NCBI GenBank assembly: GCA_032251455.1
Contig: JAVVEG010000005.1
Coordinates: forward strand, 62,001 to 126,000
Reading direction: 5' to 3'
DNA from: JAVVEG01 sp032251455
GTDB lineage: Bacteria; Pseudomonadota; Gammaproteobacteria; Pseudomonadales; Pseudohongiellaceae
Length of the DNA: 64,000 bases
A model generated the notes under the pieces. It worked only from the letters and a program-made list of their open reading frames with translations, searched no databases and had not been told where the DNA came from. Positions 35,721-44,463 of this stretch are shown here, piece by piece (the first letter of the stretch is position 1; each line of letters begins with the position of its first letter). Made by a program: the position numbers and the translations under genes.

Positions 35721-37142
35721 ATGACCATCAGGAAGGTATTGATCGCCAATCGTGGCGAGATCGCTGTACGTATCGCCCGCGCCTGTCAGGAGATGGGAAT
35801 CAAGGCGGTAGCGATTTATTCCGAAGCGGACCAATACTCCTTGCACGTGAAAAAGGCCGATGAGGCCTACTGCATCAGCAAGGACCCTTTGTCTGGTTAC
35901 CTCAACCCCCACCATATCGTCAATCTTGCAGTGGAAACCGGCTGTGACGCGCTCCACCCCGGCTATGGTTTCCTGTCCGAGAATGCGAGCCTGGCGGCCA
36001 TTTGCAAGCAGCGCGGGATTCGTTTCATTGGTCCTTCGGCCGAGGTAATCCAGATGATGGGCGACAAGACCGAGGCACGCGCTACAGCCATCCGGGCCAA
36101 GGTGCCGGTTACCCCGGGCAGTGATGGCAACCTCAAGGATGTCGAGGATGCGGTGCGCCAGGCCGCCGATATCGGCTACCCGGTCATGCTCAAGGCGACT
36201 TCAGGGGGTGGGGGCCGTGGCATTCGCCGCTGCGACAGCGAGAAAGAGCTGCGCCAGAGCTTTCCCCGGGTGATTTCGGAGGCCAGCAAGGCCTTTGGCA
36301 GTGCCGAGGTGTTTCTGGAAAAATGTGTGGTCAATCCGCGCCATATCGAAGTGCAGGTGTTGGCGGACAGCCATGGCAATGTCATCCACCTTTATGAACG
36401 CGACTGTTCCGTCCAGCGTCGCAACCAGAAACTGATCGAGCTGGCGCCCTCGCCGCAGCTCAGTGAAGAACAGCGCAACTACATCGGCGAGCTGGCGGTG
36501 CGGGTGGCCAGGGGCTGTGGCTATGAAAACGCCGGCACCGTGGAGTTTCTGCTGGATGAGGCGGGCAATTTCCATTTTATGGAGATGAATACCCGGGTGC
36601 AGGTGGAGCACACCATCACCGAAGCGATAACGGGGGTGGATATCGTCAAGGAACAGATTCGTATCGCCGCCGGCGAGGCGCTGCGTTACCGCCAGGACCA
36701 GATCAGCTACCGGGGCTTTGCCGTGCAGTTCCGTGTCAATGCCGAGGACCCGCAGAACGGTTTTCTGCCCAGTTTCGGCCGTGTCACCCGCTACTACTCG
36801 CCCGGCGGTCCCGGTGTCCGCACCGATGCCGCCATGTATACGGGTTACGAGATACCGCCCTACTACGACTCCATGTGCGCCAAGCTGATTGTCTGGGCCA
36901 TGGACTGGGAAGAGCTGCTGGAACGCAGCCGTCGGGCCCTGAACGATATGGGCATTTACGGCGTCAAAACCACGATTCCCTATTATCAACAGATTCTGCA
37001 GCAAGCGGATTTCCGCGCTGCCAATTTCGACACAAGTTTTGTGGAAAGCCACCCGGAACTGCTGGAATACAGTACAAAATCCAGACCGGAATCCATCGCC
37101 GCCGCCATCGCTACCGCCATCGCCGCACAGGCTGGTTTGTAA
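35721..37142 (+). CDS. pycA: Pyruvate carboxylase subunit A (biotin carboxylase)
   Basis: 473 residues, AccC-like ATP-grasp enzyme that carboxylates biotin. Seen: VLIANRGEIAVRIARACQEMGIKAVAIYSEAD, HPGYGFLSENA, KATSGGGGRGIRR (ATP lid), ERDCSVQRRNQKLIE, and EMNTRVQVEHTITE with the catalytic region. The pairing with an oadA-type carboxyltransferase/biotin-carrier gene 34 bases downstream, rather than with accB, marks it as the A subunit of a two-subunit pyruvate carboxylase (as in pseudomonads) that replenishes oxaloacetate. A possible -10, TATAAA, lies at 35698-35703. Confidence 0.9.
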   Translation: MTIRKVLIANRGEIAVRIARACQEMGIKAVAIYSEADQYSLHVKKADEAYCISKDPLSGYLNPHHIVNLAVETGCDALHPGYGFLSENASLAAICKQRGIRFIGPSAEVIQMMGDKTEARATAIRAKVPVTPGSDGNLKDVEDAVRQAADIGYPVMLKATSGGGGRGIRRCDSEKELRQSFPRVISEASKAFGSAEVFLEKCVVNPRHIEVQVLADSHGNVIHLYERDCSVQRRNQKLIELAPSPQLSEEQRNYIGELAVRVARGCGYENAGTVEFLLDEAGNFHFMEMNTRVQVEHTITEAITGVDIVKEQIRIAAGEALRYRQDQISYRGFAVQFRVNAEDPQNGFLPSFGRVTRYYSPGGPGVRTDAAMYTGYEIPPYYDSMCAKLIVWAMDWEELLERSRRALNDMGIYGVKTTIPYYQQILQQADFRAANFDTSFVESHPELLEYSTKSRPESIAAAIATAIAAQAGL

Positions 37143-37176
37143 CTGGCCTGCAAACAGCCAACAGGGAGAACCCATA

Positions 37177-38973
37177 ATGGGCAAACGTAAGATCCATATC
37201 ACCGACGTCATTCTGCGGGATGCGCACCAATCCCTGATCGCCACCCGCATGCGCACCGAGGACATGTTGCCGGCCTGCGAGTGGCTGGACCAGGCTGGCT
37301 ACTGGTCACTGGAATGCTGGGGTGGGGCAACCTTCGATGCCTGTGTGCGCTTTCTCAAGGAAGACCCCTGGGCCCGGCTGCGGCAATTGAAGAAAGCCCT
37401 GCCCAACACCCGCCTGCAGATGCTGTTGCGCGGCCAGAACCTGCTGGGCTATCGGCACTATGCCGATGATGTGGTAGAGGCCTTCTGCCAGAAAGCGGCC
37501 GAGAACGGCATCGATGTGTTCCGTATCTTCGATGCAATGAATGACGTGCGCAATCTGGAAACCAGCATCAAGGCGGTAAAAAAGGCCGGCAAGCATGCCC
37601 AGGGCACCCTCTGCTACACCATCAGCCCGGTGCACGGCACGCAGACGTTTCTGGATCAGGCCAGGGCCATGGTGGAGATGGGGGTGGACAGCATTGCCAT
37701 CAAGGACATGGCTGGCTTGCTGACTCCCAGCGCCACGGCGGATCTGGTGAAGGCCTTGAAAAAGAATCTGAAATTGCCGGTGTTCCTGCATAGCCACTAC
37801 ACCTCGGGCATGGCCACCATGTGTCACTGGGCCGCGGTGGATGCCGGCGTCGACCATATCGATACTGCGTTGTCGGCCTTTGCTGGGGGGACCAGTCACC
37901 CGCCGACCGAATCGGTGGTGGCCGCCTTGCAGGACGCGGGCTACGAAACCGGGCTTGATCTGGAAGTGCTGGCGCAGGCCAACCACCACTTCCGCGAGGT
38001 GCGCAAGAAATATCATCAGTTTGAAAGCGAATACAACGGTGTCGATAGCGGGGTGCTGTTGTCCCAGGTGCCTGGCGGGATGATGTCCAACCTGGCTAAC
38101 CAGCTCAAGGAACAGGGTGCGCTGGAGAAGATCCGCGAGGTATTCCTCGAGATTCCCAAGGTGCGCAAAGACCTGGGTTATCCCCCGCTGGTCACGCCCA
38201 CCTCCCAGCTGGTAGGCGCCCAGGCGGTTGCCAATGTGCTGACCGGCAAGCGCTACGAGAACATCACCAACGAGGTGAAAAAATACCTGCAGGGCTGGTA
38301 CGGCAAGGCGCCCGGTGAGATCAACCGGGAACTGCAGCGCCGCGCCGTCGGCAATCAGGAGCTGATCGAGGAGCGCCCTGCCAATCTGCTGAGCAATGAA
38401 TTCCACAAGCTCAGGGAGCAGATCGGCGAGTTGGCCGACAGTGAAGAAGACGTGCTGACCTATGCCATGTTCCCGGACCAGGCCCGCAGCTATCTGGAAC
38501 AGCGCAAGGCCGGCACCCTGCAGCCTGAACCGCTGGAACCCCTGCCGGGGGTGGGGACCACGGGCAGTATTTCCACCGAATTCAAGATTACCGTCCATGG
38601 CGAAAGCTACGATGTGCATGTGACGGGGGCGAGCCCGACCAGTGAGACCAAGCGTCGTTTCTTCATGACTATCGATGGGGTTCCCGAGGAAATTGCCCTG
38701 GAATCCCTGGGAGAGTTCCATAAAGGAGACGGTGCCGGCAAACGGGAGAAGGCGACCCGTGAAGGTCAGGTCACCACGGCCATGCCGGGCAATATTGTCG
38801 AGGTACTGGTCAAGAAGGGGGCTGAGGTTGCTGCCGGTGACCCGGTGCTGGTCATCGAAGCCATGAAGATGGAGACCGAAATCAAGGCGCCCGCCTCCGG
38901 CAAGGTGACGGCGGTTCACATCAAAAAGGGAGACCGGGTCACGCCGGGAGACGTGCTGGTCGAGATCGAGTGA
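37177..38973 (+). CDS. pycB: Pyruvate carboxylase subunit B / oxaloacetate decarboxylase alpha-type (carboxyltransferase plus biotin carrier)
   Basis: 598 residues. N-terminal HMGL-like carboxyltransferase: ITDVILRDAHQSLIATRMRTEDM with the metal-site Asp, ECWGGATFDACVRFLKEDPW, RGQNLLGYRHYADDVV and HSHYTSGMATMCHWAAVDAG. A conserved middle domain follows, then a C-terminal biotinyl domain with EAMKMETEIKAP, biotin on the Lys. The start is the ATG at 37177 preceded by AGGGAGAA; the frame reaches 37039 inside pycA. No oadB/oadG sodium-pump genes are present, so I favour anaplerotic pyruvate carboxylase over a decarboxylase pump. Confidence 0.9.
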   Translation: MGKRKIHITDVILRDAHQSLIATRMRTEDMLPACEWLDQAGYWSLECWGGATFDACVRFLKEDPWARLRQLKKALPNTRLQMLLRGQNLLGYRHYADDVVEAFCQKAAENGIDVFRIFDAMNDVRNLETSIKAVKKAGKHAQGTLCYTISPVHGTQTFLDQARAMVEMGVDSIAIKDMAGLLTPSATADLVKALKKNLKLPVFLHSHYTSGMATMCHWAAVDAGVDHIDTALSAFAGGTSHPPTESVVAALQDAGYETGLDLEVLAQANHHFREVRKKYHQFESEYNGVDSGVLLSQVPGGMMSNLANQLKEQGALEKIREVFLEIPKVRKDLGYPPLVTPTSQLVGAQAVANVLTGKRYENITNEVKKYLQGWYGKAPGEINRELQRRAVGNQELIEERPANLLSNEFHKLREQIGELADSEEDVLTYAMFPDQARSYLEQRKAGTLQPEPLEPLPGVGTTGSISTEFKITVHGESYDVHVTGASPTSETKRRFFMTIDGVPEEIALESLGEFHKGDGAGKREKATREGQVTTAMPGNIVEVLVKKGAEVAAGDPVLVIEAMKMETEIKAPASGKVTAVHIKKGDRVTPGDVLVEIE

Positions 38974-38999
38974 GCCCGGCCCCTGGGGTTATGTAACTT

Positions 39000-39623
39000 T
39001 CATGCCGCCTGGTCGGCGGCAATTTTCTGTGCCGATTCGCGCTGGCCCAGCAGGGTCAACAAGTCCCGGATTTTCGGTGCCTGGCTGAAGACGTCCCAGT
39101 CCAGCCCCTTTTTGACGGCTCGCGTGACCAGCCCGACAGTGTACAGAAAATAGAGGTCGGCAGCGCTGAGCTGCTTGCCTGCCAGGTACGGGTCGTAGGC
39201 TGCCAGCCGGTCCAGGGCGGCAAAGCCTTTTTCCAGTTGCTGGCGGATTTCCTTTTTCTGCTCATCGCTCAATGGCGGCTGGTTGAAGAACACCTCCCCG
39301 TAGAGCCGCCGTGCGGGCAACTCCAGGTAAAGCTCGCAATACTTCATGAGTTCGCGCACCTTGGCCCGCGCGAAAGGGTCCTGCGGGAAAAGGTGAGGGC
39401 CGGTGCCGGATTCATCCAGATAGTCCAGGATGACATCCGTCTCGGTAAGAAACCCCTGCCCGGTTTCCAGGCAGGGCACCTTGCCCATGGGGCTCTTGTC
39501 CAGGTAGGGCTGTTCCTGATTGGGACGAACCAGGGCTTCCTCAAACGCCATGCCTTTTTCAAGCAGGGCCATTTTGATGATGCTGTAATAGTTGCTGAGG
39601 GGGATGCCGTGCAGTGTGATCAT
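39000..39623 (-). CDS. Glutathione S-transferase family protein
   Basis: 207 residues from the ATG at 39623 (MITLHGIPLSNYYSIIKMALLEKG), which fits the thioredoxin-like GST N-domain; the frame reaches 39752 but that extension is not GST-like. Seen: cis-Pro/substrate motif MGKVPCLET and the acidic TETDVILDYLDE, then an all-helical C-domain with GKQLSAADLYFLYTVGL. Convergent with pycB (26-base gap). Substrate unknown. Confidence 0.87.
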   Translation of the reverse strand: MITLHGIPLSNYYSIIKMALLEKGMAFEEALVRPNQEQPYLDKSPMGKVPCLETGQGFLTETDVILDYLDESGTGPHLFPQDPFARAKVRELMKYCELYLELPARRLYGEVFFNQPPLSDEQKKEIRQQLEKGFAALDRLAAYDPYLAGKQLSAADLYFLYTVGLVTRAVKKGLDWDVFSQAPKIRDLLTLLGQRESAQKIAADQAA

Positions 39624-39761
39624 GGTTACTCCAATAAGTGGTGGTGGTTGAAAGTGACGCAAAGTATAAGGGTTACGAACAGGGTTGAGTTTTTTATTTA
39701 CAAGCGGATCCGGTTGAAATGATGTCGGCCAGGAAGATGCTGAGCGCCACAACTTTTCAGC

Positions 39762-40922
39762 TTACCCGCCGCCCAACTGGAGTTTTAGCTGCCGTGACGC
39801 CATGGTCAGCCCCCCGTCGCCCCCGTCCACAAAATGCAAATGTCCGCCCTGATCAGAGCTTTCAACAAAACAGGTCATCAACGCCTCTTTGGAGGCAAAC
39901 AAGCCATAGTAAATCTGCCCTTTCCTGTAGGCGGCATCCAAGCAAGTTTGCAGTTCCTGATATTGCTGCTCAGAGCAATCCATGATCAAGCGCAGCACAT
40001 CATCGAACTTGCGATAGTCACTGTGTTCACTAATCGAGTTCTTGTATTTCGCGCCGTCAAAGAAGGGAGCTATTGGATTTATGCCGAACCTGAAGATGAG
40101 CACCGAGATTACGATACCCAAGACCCGCTTCAAAAAAGAATAGTTGAATTTATGCAGGTGATAGGCACTTTCTTCCTTAAGGGCCCGGGCAAAGGTTTTG
40201 TAGTTCTTCGAATCCAGATGGACGGGGTTGGCGCTGGCAATGTCCCCCTCCAGGATGTCACGCATGCGTTGCAAGAACTCGCCATAAACTGCCATTTCAC
40301 TATCTTGCCGCGCACTGACCAGAAGGCTGACTATCACGCCTTTTTTTGAAGGCATTGGGCTCCATCGGCAGGAAAGGCCTTGCAGGCTTTCAATGGATTC
40401 CGAACTGGGCTGAACCTTGAATTGTTCAATATTTTCTTTGGCAAGCTTGTCGGCCATCGCCAACCCACCACCATGGAACAGAGCGATGAATTTCCCCCGG
40501 GTGATTTCCAGTTTACTAACCAGCACCTGTTTGCCGGCGTCCATGATTTTCTTCACGGGAATTCTGGCGACTCGAAGGGTCAAGCCAAAATTTGTGCTTG
40601 CCAGACTCGCCAGACGTGCCAGTTCCTCACTGACGACATCAGCCCGGTCTTGATGCACACAGATAGAAGCGCCGTCCCCACCGAAGACGAATGGGATTTC
40701 CTGTAATCCCAGTGCTTGCATTGTCAGGGTAATGCTGGCAGCGCCAATAAGGTTGACTTCTTTATACAAACCGTTGGCGATAGCACTGGTGGAATTTTCG
40801 ATATCGGTAATGAAAATTACCCAGTCCTGGGGCAATGGCTTGAAATTCGATGACTCGGCGAAATCCTCGAAATGCTTGAGCGGGATAAGTTGATGATAGA
40901 ACCCGGATTCTGAATCGCTCAT
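39762..40922 (-). CDS. DUF3095 family protein, distantly nucleotide-cyclase-like
   Basis: 386 residues from the ATG at 40922; an in-frame GTG at 40928 is also possible. The N-terminal part reads DWVIFITDIENSTSAIANGLYKEVNLIGAASIT, typical of DUF3095, and resembles the metal-binding FxDIxxST of class III adenylate/guanylate cyclases; FVFGGDGASICV is the matching second cyclase-like strand (GD). A hydrophobic stretch about residues 245-265 (VLGIVISVLIFRFGI) could be one membrane helix or core. Whether it makes a cyclic nucleotide is unknown. Stand-alone gene; the only close neighbour is the upstream WYL regulator gene on the same strand. Confidence 0.78.
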   Translation of the reverse strand: MSDSESGFYHQLIPLKHFEDFAESSNFKPLPQDWVIFITDIENSTSAIANGLYKEVNLIGAASITLTMQALGLQEIPFVFGGDGASICVHQDRADVVSEELARLASLASTNFGLTLRVARIPVKKIMDAGKQVLVSKLEITRGKFIALFHGGGLAMADKLAKENIEQFKVQPSSESIESLQGLSCRWSPMPSKKGVIVSLLVSARQDSEMAVYGEFLQRMRDILEGDIASANPVHLDSKNYKTFARALKEESAYHLHKFNYSFLKRVLGIVISVLIFRFGINPIAPFFDGAKYKNSISEHSDYRKFDDVLRLIMDCSEQQYQELQTCLDAAYRKGQIYYGLFASKEALMTCFVESSDQGGHLHFVDGGDGGLTMASRQLKLQLGGG

Positions 40923-40970
40923 GATCACTCATTACTTATCGACTTATGCATTCGTCGTATTATAGGTAAT

Positions 40971-40996
40971 AAAAACCTCGCTGGACCGGGTTTTTT
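40971..40996 (-). terminator. Probable (bidirectional) terminator after the WYL regulator gene
   Basis: AAAAACC at 40971-40977 pairs with GGTTTTT at 40989-40995 around a 11-nt loop; both strands show a T run after the stem. It lies 44 bases beyond the WYL-gene stop on the minus strand. Confidence 0.55.
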
Positions 40997-41039
40997 CACA
41001 AGGGGGGTTCGAAGCGTTTCGGCTACACCCGGTGACCCG

Positions 41040-41993
41040 TCAACCGCTTTCTGCCCTTCGCAACAGCCGCCGCGCATGCTCCAGTAGCGCCTGTTGCAAC
41101 TGCGGTGGTTCGATGATGGTAAAGTCAAATGGCAGGGAACCCAGCCAGGCGGCGAAGTAGGGGTAGCTTTCAGTGGCGGTGTTCAGCAGCAGGCCGTCTT
41201 CGGTCTGTTCCAGCATGACTTCCACGTCGTTGAGGAGCCAGGCTGTAGCGGAGATATCGGCATGCAGCAACACCGTAACCGGGAAACGACGCCAGGCATT
41301 GGTGATGCTCCCGTTTATGTAGTCGGCAGCATCGAAGTCAGCCGGCCGTTCAAACTCTTCGTTCAGCGGCGTCAGTACGCCGAGGCGGTCCAGCCTGAAA
41401 GTGCGCAGGCCCTTGCGCAGATGACAATAGCCGCACAGGTACCAGCGGCCAAAACGGTAGACCAAACCATAGGGGTCGAGCCTACGGTTGGTGGTATCAC
41501 CCTGCTGGCTGCGATAGCTGAAGCGAACCCGATGCTGCGCCTGCATGGCCTGTGTCAGCGGCAGTAGCGCGGGATTGTTCTCACTGCCCCGGCGGCGCGG
41601 AAGCTGGATATCGATGTTTTCATTGGCGATGCGCACACGGCGCTTGAGCTTGTCCGGCATTACCCGCTCCAGTTTGGCACGCACACTGGCGACCGCCGGC
41701 TCCGCCTCATCCAATCCCATCTGCCTCGCTGCCTGCAGCCCCAGCGATAGCGCCAGGGCCTCGGCATCGGTGAACATCATGGGAGGCAGTTTGAAGCCGG
41801 GCACCAGCATATAGCCGCCATAGCGCCCCTGTTCAGTGGTTATCGGTATCCCCAGTTCTTCCAGGACGCAGATATAGCGTCGCACTGTACGGACATCCAC
41901 TTTGAGGCATTCGGCCAGAGCTGACCCCGACATGTGGCCATGGGTCTGCAGCAGTTCGAGCAGGGCAAGTACACGGGTGGTGGGATTGGACAT
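41040..41993 (-). CDS. YafY/DeoR-type regulator with HTH and WYL domains
   Basis: 317 residues from the ATG at 41993 (MSNPTTRVLALLELLQTHGHMSG); a frame start at 42011 adds 6. N-terminal winged helix (ALAECLKVDVRTVRRYICVLEELGIPITTEQGRYGGYML), then a WYL ligand-sensing domain near residues 140-210 (HRVRFSYRSQQGDTTNRRLDPYGLVYRFGRWYLCGYCHLRKGLRTFRLDRL) and a WCX-like C-terminus. Such proteins are one-component repressors sensing small molecules or nucleic acids. It is divergent from a GST gene with a 115-base shared promoter region, so the GST at 42109 is its likely target. Confidence 0.88.
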   Translation of the reverse strand: MSNPTTRVLALLELLQTHGHMSGSALAECLKVDVRTVRRYICVLEELGIPITTEQGRYGGYMLVPGFKLPPMMFTDAEALALSLGLQAARQMGLDEAEPAVASVRAKLERVMPDKLKRRVRIANENIDIQLPRRRGSENNPALLPLTQAMQAQHRVRFSYRSQQGDTTNRRLDPYGLVYRFGRWYLCGYCHLRKGLRTFRLDRLGVLTPLNEEFERPADFDAADYINGSITNAWRRFPVTVLLHADISATAWLLNDVEVMLEQTEDGLLLNTATESYPYFAAWLGSLPFDFTIIEPPQLQQALLEHARRLLRRAESG

Positions 41994-42108
41994 CAGTCTT
42001 TCGCGCCTCAAACAGAATTCGCATTGTAGTTTTTAATTAGGACCGATTCTATCCTGTTTAAGCGCTAAGCTGGCCTCGATATCAATAACAAGCGATAGAG
42101 ATACCCTG

Positions 42109-42729
42109 ATGAGCAAACTGAAATTCTATACCAATCCCTGGTCCCGCGGCCGTATCGTGCGCTGGATGCTCGAGGAGTTGCAGGTACCCTACGATGTGGA
42201 AGTTCGCGGATATGATGGCGATATCAAGGCGCCGGATTATCTGGCCATCAATCCCATGGGCAAGGTGCCCGCCCTGATGGCGGACAAGACCATCATTACC
42301 GAAACCGTCGCCATCTGCACCTGGCTGGCTGACCGGTTTCCTGAAAAAGGTCTGGCCCCGGCGCTGGACAGTCCATTGCGGGGAAGCTATTACCGCTGGC
42401 TGTTTTTTGCCGCGGGCCCGCTTGAGATGGCCATGTCCGCCAAGGCTTTCAATTGGACAATCGATAAAAAAATCGCCCAGTCGGTTGGGTGCGGGATGCT
42501 GGAGGATGTGACTAATACTCTGGAGGGAGCCCTGGGGTCATCGCCGTTTATCTGTGGCGACAGTTTTACCACCGCAGACCTGGTGCTGGCCAGTAATCTT
42601 GGTTGGGCCTTGTCCCAGAACCAGATCGATGCACGGCCTGGGTTCGCCGATTATGTCGCTCGCATGCAACAGCGGGAAGCGGCCAGGCGCGCCAATGAAC
42701 TGGATGATGCCCTGGTTGCCGCTGCCTGA
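42109..42729 (+). CDS. Glutathione S-transferase
   Basis: 206 residues. Thioredoxin-like N-domain KLKFYTNPWSRGRIVRWMLEELQVPYDVE, with NPMGKVPALMADKTIITETVAICTWLADRF (cis-Pro and glutathione-contact residues), and helical C-domain with FICGDSFTTADLVLASNLGWAL. The SRG stretch replaces the usual catalytic Ser/Cys context, as in beta-like GSTs. Divergent from the WYL regulator; the pair looks like an inducible detoxification unit. Confidence 0.9.
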   Translation: MSKLKFYTNPWSRGRIVRWMLEELQVPYDVEVRGYDGDIKAPDYLAINPMGKVPALMADKTIITETVAICTWLADRFPEKGLAPALDSPLRGSYYRWLFFAAGPLEMAMSAKAFNWTIDKKIAQSVGCGMLEDVTNTLEGALGSSPFICGDSFTTADLVLASNLGWALSQNQIDARPGFADYVARMQQREAARRANELDDALVAAA

Positions 42730-42756
42730 GTCTGACAGGTTCCTAGGCAGATTCGT

Positions 42757-44007
42757 TCAAAGACGATGACTGTTGGCAGATTCTGCCACGTACAACACCC
42801 GGTTGGCGATATCTGACGCGGTGGAAAACGCCATGAACGGGATGATGATCGTGCCCTGGGGCAGCGTGAGTAGCAGGGTCGCCAGTCCGTGTCGCCTCTG
42901 ATAGGGATTTTGTTGCAGGCAGACGTGCTGAACCAGCCGGATGGGAAAACAGTCGACAGTCCGCCCCAGCAAGCCGTGGCGCACCCACATTTTTTCATCG
43001 TCCAGCGCCCAGGCCCAGTGTATCCAGCGCAGATGTATCATCACCGCGAGCAGCGGCATCAGCAGGGCAACCGAGGCAGTGCGCCAGTCTGTCATTCCCC
43101 ACAGCCAGCCGAGAATCATCAACAGCAGCAACAATGGCAACAGCAGGCGGATCCAGAAAATGCGGCGCATGGCCGGACTGACCCCCTGCAAGGACGGCAG
43201 CGGCGCCACACCATTCATTACCTGATTGGCCAGCGTGAACTCTGATTGCCTGAGCCCCGGCACCATAAAAGGCGCTGTCAATACCGGATTGGTGTTGGTG
43301 CTTGCAGCCTGCCTGACAAGCAGACTCCAGAGGTCGAACGGGCGGCCAATCACAGTCTGCCGAAAAACTAGGCCGGTGACCTTTTCCTTTTTCAGCGCCT
43401 CTTCCCGCAGGTTAAGCATGCCGGCAGTGCTGGACAGACGTCCTTCTTCATTACGCAGGGCGTAGTCGTAGTAACGCAGCAGGCTGAGCACACCCGAGAC
43501 ACAAAGCAGCCCCAACATAATCGCGGGTATCCAAATCATCAGCGCATACGAGGAGGCGCTGATGTTCTGGAACACGGATGCGCGCAGCCGATCCAGCAAC
43601 TCGCCCAACATCCCTTGTTGTGACAGTCCGTATATCGTGGCGAGAATCAACCATATCCGGTTGCTGGCGACGCCGTGCAGAAACAGTCTGGACGCACTGG
43701 CGCTGTACAGCAATGCAGTCTGGCTTTGCGTGGTGGTTGGTTGCCCGGTTGGGGTACTGTTCTGCTGCTGCGCAGTAATCGCAGTCGCCCCTTGTGCAAT
43801 GATGATTTCACGCATCCGTTCCGCCAGTTCGCGACGAATACCGGCAAGCTCCACTTCTTTGGTCCTGGCGCTGGGCGATTCCAGGGAAAAATGAACCAGT
43901 TGGAAAGGCCGGAAGTAGAACGGTTGTGCAATCTGCACATTCTGCACTCTGGCAAAGCGCAGGCGCAGTTCCTTCCTGAGGAGTTCTACCCCGACTTTAC
44001 GGACACT
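42757..44007 (-). pseudogene. N-terminally deleted YdbT-like PH-domain membrane protein
   Basis: The open frame runs from just after a TGA (44010-44008) to the stop at 42757, about 416 codons; the first Met/GTG is at 43947 (396 residues). It retains membrane helices (RIWLILATIYGLSQ; YALMIWIPAIMLGLLCVSGVLSLL; IFWIRLLLPLLLLLMILGWLWG; ASVALLMPLLAVMIHL) and the bacterial PH (bPH2) segment RLSSTAGMLNLREEALKKEKVTGLVFRQTVIGRPFDLWSLLVRQA. Intact YdbT proteins have a further N-terminal portion with helices and a PH domain; here the sequence begins abruptly inside it (ELRLRFARVQNVQIAQPFYFRPF) next to a broken fic gene. No ydbS partner remains. I infer a deletion fusion and treat it as a pseudogene, though a shortened protein could be made. 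Confidence 0.65.
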
Positions 44008-44330
44008 TCAAAAGGGCCAGAAGTTCGTTCTCTACTATCTCACGAAATCGGTCGTGATCTACCGTTTCAACATTATCGTGAGCAAAGGCGACAAGGTGAG
44101 CGATCGACTCTTTTCGGCCTAAGCTCCGGCGCACAATCTCGCCCACGACCGCCCGGAGGGCATCACGGTATTGCAGCCGGAATGGATCGGGGTCGCCCAA
44201 TGACTGACGGACAGCGGCGTAACGGGCGGCGGAGCGTTCATAAGCCTAGATGAACACGTCTCTTAACAGGTCGATCCTGTTCATCTCATACACAGCGAGC
44301 AGCGCGTCGGTGTAGATGTCACGGGGGGGC
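43997..44330 (-). pseudogene. Remnant of a Fic-family (AMP-transferase) gene
   Basis: Hand translation on the minus strand gives PRDIYTDALLAVYEMNRIDLLRDVFI, an in-frame TAG (44248-44246, where relatives have Trp) and then AYERSAARYAAVRQSLGDPDPFRLQYRDALRAVVGEIVRR...FREIVENELLALLKCP, ending at 43997. This is the C-terminal part of Fic/DOC-type proteins, in which it continues to HEGNFARY; that end is lost where the YdbT fragment begins. The catalytic HPFxxGNGR motif is absent. From 44331 to 44463 I see no further convincing reading frame. Together with the neighbouring hipBA this marks a toxin-gene graveyard. Confidence 0.7.
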
Positions 44331-44463
44331 GTGTCTATCAAGTCCACACGCTACCGTTGGTCATGTCGCGGGCCGAGTGAAGTTCATCAGCCGCATGATT
44401 ATTGACGCACCGTGGTATCAAGCTCAGAGACCATAGATGTTGTTCCGGCTGTATAGCCTGGAC

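Noticed and set aside
35832..35858. parS-like TTGCACGTGAAAAA inside pycA
   Set aside because: It keeps only the central CACGTG and part of one arm, far below the two recF sites.
37306..38919. Long (537-codon) reading frame antisense to pycB
   Set aside because: Composition is that of the complement of a high-GC gene (His/Gly/Gln-rich, no domains); pycB has full motifs in the other strand.
41994..42108. Operator for the WYL regulator in the GST/WYL shared promoter region (AGGA...TCCT around 42039-42055)
   Set aside because: The inverted arms are only four bases long and a chance match cannot be excluded; I only note the divergent layout.
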